Assembly: GCA_045542375.1 (NCBI GenBank) | Contig: JAZQKW010000036.1 | Span: forward strand, 1-11,085 | Length of the DNA: 11,085 nt | From: Eshraghiella sp045542375 | GTDB taxonomy: Bacteria > Bacillota > Clostridia > Lachnospirales > Lachnospiraceae | Direction of reading: 5' to 3' | Part shown: piece after piece, positions 6,553 through 11,085 of the stretch | Layout of the letters: each line of letters opens with the position of its first letter | Numbering within the stretch: position 1 is the stretch's first letter | Notes under the pieces: model-generated | The model's database searches: none | What the model was told of the DNA's origin: nothing | Seen by the model: only the letters and a program-made list of their open reading frames with translations | Position numbers and translations under genes: made by a program

Positions 6553-7670
6553 GAGCAGTAGGTATTATTTTAGCAGGCGGAAATAACAAAATGATGCGTG
6601 AGTTGTCTAATAAGAGAGCGATTGCGGCTATGCCGATATGCGGAAGTTACAGAACAATCGACTTTACGCTCAGTAATATGACTAATTCACATATAGGTAA
6701 GGTTGCTGTTATTACACAGTACAATGCAAGATCACTTAATGAGCATCTGAGTTCATCAAAGTGGTGGGATTTTGGTAGAAAGCAGGGAGGTCTCTTTGTA
6801 TTCAACCCTACAATTACCAATGAGAACAGCGTATGGTACAGAGGTACAGCGGACGCATTGTATCAGAACCTTACATTCTTAAGAAATTGTCATGAACCAT
6901 ATGTGGTAATTGCATCAGGTGACGGAATTTATAAGCTTGATTATAATAAGGTACTTGAGTATCACATTGAGAAGAAGGCTGATATAACAGTTGTAGTTAA
7001 GAATCTTGACGATACAGAAGATGCCAGAAGATTTGGTGTTGTTACAATGGATGAAGATTCAAGAATTCTTGACTTTGAAGAGAAACCGGTATCAACTTCA
7101 ATTAAGACAGTTTCAACAGGAATCTATGTAATCAGAAGAAGACTTTTAATAGAACTTATTCAGAAGGCATATGAAGAAGACAGATATGATTTTGTTAAGG
7201 ATATTGTAATCAGGTATAAGAATATTAAGAAGGTATATGGATATACATTAGACACTTACTGGAATAATATTGCTACAGTAGAATCATATTTTAAGACAAA
7301 TATGGATTTCCTGAATAGGGATGTAAGACAGTTTTTCTTTAAGGAATCAACAGATATCTACTCTAAGGTAGATGACCTGGCACCGGTTAAGTATAATCCG
7401 GGCTCTGAGGTACGTAACAGTATTATCTCAAGCGGATGTATAATTAATGGTAAGGTTGAGGATTCAGTTGTATTTAAGAAGGTATATATTGGAAGTAATT
7501 GCTACATCAAGAATTGTATTATCCTTAATGATGTTCACATCGGAGATAATACGCATCTTGAGAATTGTATAGTAGAGAGCAGGGATACAATAAGAGCGAA
7601 TACAGAATATATAGGACAAAACGGAGAAATCAAAATCGTAGTGGAGAAGAATGACAGATTTCCAATGTAG
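6549..7670 (+). CDS. glgD: Glucose-1-phosphate adenylyltransferase, regulatory (GlgD) subunit
   Basis: Partner of GlgC in firmicute ADP-glucose pyrophosphorylase. The fold is the same, but the glycine-rich nucleotide loop is degenerate (LAGGNNKMMRELS, 8-20, lacking the GxGxRLxxLT pattern) and the GDH motif reads GDG (SGDGIYKLDY, 123-132). It is therefore probably not catalytic on its own, as known for GlgD. The sugar-phosphate motif FEEKP (176-180) is kept. The C-terminal part (about 280-345) has short hexapeptide repeats. At 373 aa it is about 50 residues shorter than GlgC, as usual. The start codon overlaps the glgC stop. spoVG begins 23 bases downstream. Confidence 0.95.
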   Translation: MRAVGIILAGGNNKMMRELSNKRAIAAMPICGSYRTIDFTLSNMTNSHIGKVAVITQYNARSLNEHLSSSKWWDFGRKQGGLFVFNPTITNENSVWYRGTADALYQNLTFLRNCHEPYVVIASGDGIYKLDYNKVLEYHIEKKADITVVVKNLDDTEDARRFGVVTMDEDSRILDFEEKPVSTSIKTVSTGIYVIRRRLLIELIQKAYEEDRYDFVKDIVIRYKNIKKVYGYTLDTYWNNIATVESYFKTNMDFLNRDVRQFFFKESTDIYSKVDDLAPVKYNPGSEVRNSIISSGCIINGKVEDSVVFKKVYIGSNCYIKNCIILNDVHIGDNTHLENCIVESRDTIRANTEYIGQNGEIKIVVEKNDRFPM

Positions 7671-7680
7671 GATGAACGTG

Positions 7681-7685
7681 GGAGG
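7681..7685 (+). promoter_or_regulatory. RBS that fixes the spoVG start at 7694
   Basis: GGAGG at 7681-7685 is only 2 bases from an upstream in-frame ATG (7688) but 8 bases from the ATG at 7694. The second gives the MQITDIRVRK N-terminus typical of SpoVG, so the first ATG is probably not used. Confidence 0.75.
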
Positions 7686-7693
7686 AAATGCAT

Positions 7694-7963
7694 ATGCAGA
7701 TCACAGATATTAGAGTTAGAAAGATTACCAAAGAGGGTAAATTAAGAGCAGTTGCATCAATTACAATTGATGACGAATTTGTAGTTCATGATATTAAGGT
7801 AATTGATGGAGAAAAGGGACTTTTTATTGCGATGCCAAGCAAGAAGACATCAGACGGAGAGTACAGAGATATTGCGCATCCAATTAACTCATCTACAAGA
7901 GATGCTATTCAGAACAGAATTCTTGAAGCATATGAGAATGTGGCTGAGGACGAAATGGCATAA
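7694..7963 (+). CDS. spoVG: SpoVG family RNA/DNA-binding regulator
   Basis: Small (89 aa) conserved protein. In Bacillus, Staphylococcus, Borrelia and Listeria SpoVG is known to bind nucleic acids and to affect sporulation septation, capsule, virulence and metabolism genes. The core is present throughout: MQITDIRVRK (1-10), then a run ending in the conserved GLFIAMPSKK and a DIAHPINSSTRDAIQ stretch before a helical C-terminus. There is no membrane segment or signal peptide. It follows glgD by 23 bases with a strong GGAGG and no promoter in the gap, so it should be co-transcribed with glycogen synthesis genes. A hairpin terminator lies 21 bases after its stop. Confidence 0.95.
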   Translation: MQITDIRVRKITKEGKLRAVASITIDDEFVVHDIKVIDGEKGLFIAMPSKKTSDGEYRDIAHPINSSTRDAIQNRILEAYENVAEDEMA

Positions 7964-7984
7964 ATATATGCATTATGTTAATAA

Positions 7985-8014
7985 GAGTGGGACGTCATGG
8001 GACGGCCCACTTTT
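7985..8014 (+). terminator. Hairpin terminator or attenuator after spoVG
   Basis: AGTGGG (7986-7991) pairs with CCCACT (8006-8011) and CGTC (7993-7996) with GACG (8001-8004) across one A-G mismatch, with an ATGG tetraloop and TTTT at 8011-8014. The U-run is short, and the next gene has an RBS 8 bases later but no clear promoter, so it may be a partial terminator that lowers downstream expression. Confidence 0.65.
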
Positions 8015-8036
8015 GAAATCAAAGGAGAATTACAAT

Positions 8037-8534
8037 ATGATGATTGAAAATGAAAAAACAATTGCGAAAGTAATTAATGTAGCAATATGTGTTACATTAA
8101 TCGCAATTTTCTGTACTTTGTTTGCAAGAGCAATATATTCAAATGCAGATTTCTTTGACAAGGACAAAATAAGACTTACAAGCTGCCCGGGAATAGCCGG
8201 ATACTGGATTGGTGCAGCATTTCTTTCAATAGGAGTGCTTGTGCTTAGTGTAATAGAGGGAAAGGTTAACAGATCGGTTATAAGAGCAATTAAGTTTGTC
8301 TGTGTTGTTACTATTTTTATTCTCATAAGATGTGCAATCAATAAATGGGATGAATACTACCTTGCATACTATACACAGAATGGACTTCTTGAAGCATGGA
8401 GCGAGAGCAAAGGCTATTTCTTCCGAGGTGAAGGTTTTGTTGTTATGAACATACTTTCATACATATTGGTTGTGTTAGCAGCTCTTGATGCATATCTTCT
8501 TCCATTTAACACATTTAAGGAATCAGATGATTAA
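8037..8534 (+). CDS. Unrecognised four-TM membrane protein
   Basis: A 165 aa protein I do not recognise. It shows four hydrophobic segments: about residues 12-33, 55-74, 85-103 and 134-157. The loop between the first two (34-54) is polar and has a Cys-Pro. The loop between the third and fourth (104-133) is rich in aromatic and acidic residues and contains a WDEYYLAYYTQNG stretch. No catalytic motif is visible. AAGGAG (8022-8027) lies 9 bases before the ATG at 8037; an immediately following second ATG (8040) is less well spaced. It follows spoVG across the hairpin at 7985-8014, so it is probably expressed by read-through from the glgC promoter. It ends with an acidic cytosolic-type tail (KESDD). 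Function unknown. Confidence 0.75.
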   Translation: MMIENEKTIAKVINVAICVTLIAIFCTLFARAIYSNADFFDKDKIRLTSCPGIAGYWIGAAFLSIGVLVLSVIEGKVNRSVIRAIKFVCVVTIFILIRCAINKWDEYYLAYYTQNGLLEAWSESKGYFFRGEGFVVMNILSYILVVLAALDAYLLPFNTFKESDD

Positions 8535-8538
8535 ATTA

Positions 8539-8567
8539 TTGCCAAATAATTACTAATAGTGTAGAAT
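8539..8567 (+). promoter_or_regulatory. Sigma-A-type promoter of galE
   Basis: TTGCCA (8539-8544), a 17-base spacer and TAGAAT (8562-8567). The start would be near 8574, about 32 bases before the galE ATG. A 7-base AT-only inverted repeat (AATTATT 8534-8540, AATAATT 8545-8551) overlaps the -35 box and could be an operator or chance. Confidence 0.6.
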
Positions 8568-8605
8568 CTCTTGTAGATTAGAATATGGTAATTTGGAGAT
8601 AAAGT

Positions 8606-9589
8606 ATGACAATTATGGTTTTGGGTGGAGCCGGTTATATCGGCTCCCATACTGTTTATGCGCTTATTGAACAGGGTATGGACGTTGTTGTAGTGGACAG
8701 TCTTGAAACAGGACATATTGAGGCTGTTCATAAGAATGCAAGATTTTATCAGGGTGATATAAGAAACCGTGAATTTATTGATAGTGTTTTTGACAAGGAA
8801 CACATTGATGCGGTGATTCATTTTGCTGCCAATTCATTGGTAGGGGAAAGTATGACTGACCCGTTAAAATATTATGATAATAATGTTAACGGAACCAAGG
8901 TTTTATTACAGTCAATGGTTGCACATAATATTAAGAAGATTGTGTTTTCTTCAACAGCAGCCACTTATGGCGAACCGGACAGAGTTCCTATACTTGAGAC
9001 CGACCGTACAGAGCCTACCAATACCTATGGTGAGACCAAGCTCTCTATGGAGAAGATGTTTAAATGGACGGATGTTGCCCATGGCGTTAAATATGTATCA
9101 TTAAGATATTTCAATGCCTGTGGAGCACATGAAAGCGGACAGATTGGAGAGGCACATTCTCCGGAGACGCACCTTATTCCTCTGGTTCTTCAGGTACCCC
9201 TTGGGCAGAGAGAAGCTATCAACATTTATGGAGATGACTACCCTACTGAAGATGGAACCTGTATAAGAGACTATATTCATGTAACTGACCTTGCACAGGC
9301 TCATATACTTGCTGTTGAATACCTTATGAAGGGTAATGACAGTAATGTGTTTAATCTGGGCAATGGGGTAGGATTTTCTGTTAAGGAAGTTGTTGAAGTT
9401 GCGAGAAAAGTAACGGGACATACAATACCTGCAGTGATTACTGAGAGACGTGCAGGTGACCCGGCAAGGCTTATAGCATCCAGTGAGAAAGCAAGAGAGG
9501 TGCTTAACTGGAATCCTCAGCATGCGGAGCTTGAGGAGATAATTTCTTCAGCATGGAAATGGCACAGCACACATCCGAAGGGATATTGA
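8606..9589 (+). CDS. galE: UDP-glucose 4-epimerase
   Basis: Interconverts UDP-glucose and UDP-galactose with tightly bound NAD, in the Leloir pathway and as a source of UDP-galactose for surface glycans. It is an extended short-chain dehydrogenase with a Rossmann fold: GGAGYIG (7-13), Asp31 at the end of the second strand, FAAN (73-76), Ser115-Ser116-Thr117, the catalytic pair Tyr141 and Lys145 in YGETK, RYFNACG (167-173), DGTCIRDYIHV (216-226) and RRAGDPA (281-287). At 327 aa it is of normal length. GGAG (8595-8598) is 7 bases before the ATG. It has its own promoter and is followed after only 4 bases by a permease gene. No galK or galT is in the window. A related UDP-GlcNAc epimerase activity cannot be excluded. 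Confidence 0.94.
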   Translation: MTIMVLGGAGYIGSHTVYALIEQGMDVVVVDSLETGHIEAVHKNARFYQGDIRNREFIDSVFDKEHIDAVIHFAANSLVGESMTDPLKYYDNNVNGTKVLLQSMVAHNIKKIVFSSTAATYGEPDRVPILETDRTEPTNTYGETKLSMEKMFKWTDVAHGVKYVSLRYFNACGAHESGQIGEAHSPETHLIPLVLQVPLGQREAINIYGDDYPTEDGTCIRDYIHVTDLAQAHILAVEYLMKGNDSNVFNLGNGVGFSVKEVVEVARKVTGHTIPAVITERRAGDPARLIASSEKAREVLNWNPQHAELEEIISSAWKWHSTHPKGY

Positions 9590-9593
9590 TAGT

Positions 9594-10538
9594 ATGGACA
9601 GTCTGATATTTAGTCTTGAAGCGACTATACCAATTTTTATTGTAATAATATTAGGATATGTTTTAATGCGTGTGGGATTCTTTACCAAAGAATTCACACG
9701 CATTGCTGATAAGTACGTATACAAAATAGGCCTGCCTGTTCTGCTTTTTAAACAGATTGGAACTGCAGATATTCGGTCTGAATTTGATATTAAATTTGTA
9801 CTGTATTGCATGCTTGCAACAACAGCTATTTTTCTTATTATGTGGATATTTGCAACCTTTGCACTAAAGGATAAGTCCATGAGAGGTGCTTTTGTACAGG
9901 CAAGCTCAAGAGGAAGCACTGCTATTCTTGGAATTGCGTTTATAGAGAATATATATGGAAGCTCGGGGATGGGCCCGCTGATGCTTGCATCTGCCGTTCC
10001 ACTGTATAATGTGTATTCTGTTATAGTATTAACATTTAATTCTAAGGATAGAGAATCCGGAAAGGGCGCAGTTAAGAAGGCACTTATTAATGTAGCCAAG
10101 AATCCGATTATCATAGGAATTCTGCTGGGGCTTTTATGGGCAGCAACGGGACTTAAGTTGCCAACGATTCCTGATAAGGCAATATCGAGTATAGCCCAGA
10201 CGGCGACGCCGATTGCACTTCTTGTAGTAGGCGCAGGGTTTGAAGGTAAGCAGGCACTTGCCAAGATTAAGCCTACCTGTGTTGCTACATTGTTCAAGCT
10301 TATTATAGTTCCGGGAATATTTCTGCCGATTGCAATTGCGATGGGATTTAGAAATGAAGCTTTGGTGGCAATAATCATTATGCTTGCAGCGCCAACAACC
10401 GTGACCAGTTATATAATGGCTAAGAATATGGGAAATGATGAAGTTCTGAGTCTTAGTGTAATTGTGATGTCAACCTTTCTGTCACCGTTGACACTTACGG
10501 GATGGATTTTTATAACAAGATATATGGGGTGGATATAG
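9594..10538 (+). CDS. Auxin efflux carrier (AEC) family permease
   Basis: A 314 aa membrane transporter of the AEC/malate permease family (bile/arsenite/riboflavin transporter superfamily), likely moving an organic anion across the cytoplasmic membrane; the substrate cannot be read from sequence. About ten hydrophobic segments are visible, five on each side of a basic cytoplasmic loop (about 149-167, NSKDRESGKGAVKK). Typical features are the short, Gly/Pro-containing segment YKIGLPVLLF (43-52), SSRGSTAILG (104-113), ATPIALLVVGAG (204-215) and APTTVTSYIMA (266-276). The start codon is 4 bases from the galE stop; AAGGGA at 9578-9583 inside galE serves as RBS, so the pair is probably coupled. 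No terminator is seen before the next promoter. Confidence 0.88.
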   Translation: MDSLIFSLEATIPIFIVIILGYVLMRVGFFTKEFTRIADKYVYKIGLPVLLFKQIGTADIRSEFDIKFVLYCMLATTAIFLIMWIFATFALKDKSMRGAFVQASSRGSTAILGIAFIENIYGSSGMGPLMLASAVPLYNVYSVIVLTFNSKDRESGKGAVKKALINVAKNPIIIGILLGLLWAATGLKLPTIPDKAISSIAQTATPIALLVVGAGFEGKQALAKIKPTCVATLFKLIIVPGIFLPIAIAMGFRNEALVAIIIMLAAPTTVTSYIMAKNMGNDEVLSLSVIVMSTFLSPLTLTGWIFITRYMGWI

Positions 10539-10553
10539 TACTAGTCAATTGTA

Positions 10554-10583
10554 TTGACAGTTTGGGGTTGATATGCGTATAAT
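10554..10583 (+). promoter_or_regulatory. Consensus promoter of the riboswitch transcript
   Basis: TTGACA (10554-10559), an 18-base spacer and TATAAT (10578-10583), both exact consensus. Transcription would start near 10590, just before the aptamer. A perfect inverted repeat GTCAAT-TGT-ATTGAC (10544-10558) overlaps the -35 box. Confidence 0.8.
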
Positions 10584-10599
10584 TTAGGTGTTAAACGAA

Positions 10600-10704
10600 T
10601 GATACAAGAGGGGCACACTTGTAGAAATACAGGGTCGCAAAGCTGGGAGTCTAAGGTAAAATTATTGAAGGAATCAATAATGTTATTATGATAGTTCGGT
10701 TGCA
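10600..10704 (+). ncRNA. Cyclic-di-GMP-I (GEMM) riboswitch aptamer
   Basis: The conserved elements occur in order. GGGGCACAC (10610-10618) is followed by a stem capped by a GAAA tetraloop (10624-10627; TGTA/TACA arms with flanking pairs). The core GGGTCGCAAAGC (10632-10643) carries the adenine (10639) that stacks between the ligand bases. A tetraloop-receptor half TCTAAGG (10650-10656) leads into an eight-pair stem ATTATTGA/TCAATAAT (10661-10668, 10674-10681), and the other half TTATGATAG (10686-10694) is followed by GGTTGC (10698-10703). Aligned from memory to the Vibrio Vc2 aptamer, the ligand-reading G20 position is G, which favours c-di-GMP over cAMP-GMP, and C92 falls at 10703. It is followed at once by an intrinsic terminator and then a single gene start, so it controls transcription of that gene. 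Confidence 0.88.
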
Positions 10705-10737
10705 ATGGATGGATTAATCTGTCCATTGCATTTTTTT
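10701..10737 (+). terminator. Riboswitch expression platform: intrinsic terminator
   Basis: TGCAATGGA (10701-10709) pairs perfectly with TCCATTGCA (10722-10730). Inner wobble and Watson-Crick pairs extend the stem to a TTAA loop, and T7 follows (10731-10737). The 5' arm shares GC 10702-10703 with the 3' end of the aptamer, so ligand binding and terminator formation may compete, which would make an ON switch. The direction is inference. Confidence 0.85.
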
Positions 10738-10786
10738 GTTATAAAATAAGTATTGGAAGATAAATGTTGTTAAGAGAGGAAAAACT

Positions 10787-11085
10787 ATGAAATCAATTAA
10801 AACAATTTTTAACGAGGTGTACAGTGAAGGATTGGCAGAATATGGCTTTAAGAAAGTACCGGGAAAATACCCATATTTTGCAAGGATGGTGGGAGAGGAG
10901 ATTATTCAGGTAATAACGTATAGGACAGTATCGGATGATCATCCCGATTATAGGTGTCTTGTTTTATTGTCGGGAGTAATAACGGTGTATAGAGATAGTC
11001 TTAAATTTGATATTGCTCCGGATTTTGCACTTAATCAATATGGGGACTTATGGAGAATGACAAAAGACCTTGATTATTATGGGGT
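10787..11085 (+). CDS. Unrecognised cytosolic protein under riboswitch control (3' truncated by window)
   Basis: The first 99 codons of an open frame that runs off the window. AGAGGA (10775-10780) lies 6 bases before the ATG. The protein starts MKSIKTIFNEVYSEGLAEYG and continues with an F-A-R-M-V-G-E-E-I-I-Q-V-I-like strand pattern (about 32-44). It has no signal peptide or membrane segment, and is rich in aromatic and charged residues. The layout, an N-terminal helix, a 'GFKK' turn and then beta strands around 'GEEIIQ', loosely recalls small DUF4304-like proteins, but I cannot place it with confidence. It is the first gene after the c-di-GMP riboswitch and its terminator, so its expression should follow c-di-GMP levels. 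Confidence 0.75.
   Translation, partial: MKSIKTIFNEVYSEGLAEYGFKKVPGKYPYFARMVGEEIIQVITYRTVSDDHPDYRCLVLLSGVITVYRDSLKFDIAPDFALNQYGDLWRMTKDLDYYG

Noticed and set aside
7688..7693. Upstream ATG adding Met-His to SpoVG
   Set aside because: Only 2 bases from the Shine-Dalgarno; the ATG at 7694 is ideally spaced and gives the family's usual N-terminus.
7803..8036. Open upstream extension of the 4-TM protein frame into spoVG
   Set aside because: Runs out of frame through spoVG and the terminator hairpin; the RBS at 8022-8027 marks the ATG at 8037.
9101..9523. 140-codon minus-strand frame inside galE
   Set aside because: Antisense to an intact, motif-complete galE; cysteine- and serine-rich composition typical of shadow frames.
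9548..10378. 276-codon open frame on the minus strand opposite the AEC permease
   Set aside because: It is a mirror of the membrane-protein codons on the other strand, lacks an RBS at a sensible position, and overlaps a clear family member throughout.
1..11085. CRISPR array, tRNA/rRNA genes or phage/defence genes
   Set aside because: No spaced direct repeats, no cloverleaf or rRNA signatures and no defence-type domains were seen in the window; the genes are mainly housekeeping.

Overview
The window looks like a chromosomal segment of an AT-rich, low-GC Gram-positive anaerobe, most likely a member of the Lachnospiraceae (Clostridia; a Lachnospira/Eubacterium eligens- or Butyrivibrio-like organism). 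This is inferred from strong AGGAG-type ribosome binding sites, an unusually long (391 aa) PRPP synthetase, a DnaD/DnaI-type primosome gene pair, a firmicute-type glgC-glgD pair followed by spoVG, and a cyclic-di-GMP-I riboswitch. No species-level identification is possible from the sequence alone.

Layout. Positions 1-241 are non-coding. They hold a full-consensus sigma-A-type promoter reading leftwards out of the window, a long imperfect hairpin (70-129), and a second near-perfect inverted repeat (161-217) whose termini (TG...CA) and sequence resemble fused IS3-family ends. This second repeat sits exactly at an orphan RBS-ATG. Positions 242-4980 carry four minus-strand genes: murC (peptidoglycan precursor ligase), then, after an extended -10 promoter, a three-gene unit of a DnaD-like primosome protein, a DnaC/DnaI-like helicase-loader ATPase (TTG start) and PRPP synthetase. 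Between murC and the primosome genes lie three contiguous 9-mers, each one mismatch from the DnaA-box consensus.

Positions 4981-5277 are a divergent promoter region. To its right all genes are on the plus strand: glgC and glgD (ADP-glucose pyrophosphorylase catalytic and regulatory subunits, joined by an ATGA overlap), then spoVG, a hairpin terminator or attenuator, and an unrecognised 4-TM membrane protein. A new promoter then drives galE (UDP-glucose 4-epimerase) and an auxin-efflux-carrier-family permease 4 bases behind it.

At the right end a consensus promoter is followed by a cyclic-di-GMP-I (GEMM) riboswitch, an intrinsic terminator and the start of an unrecognised cytosolic protein that runs off the window. 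Functionally the window joins cell-wall precursor synthesis, replication initiation plus nucleotide precursor supply, and glycogen/UDP-sugar metabolism. The riboswitch-controlled unknown gene is the most promising lead for something undescribed.
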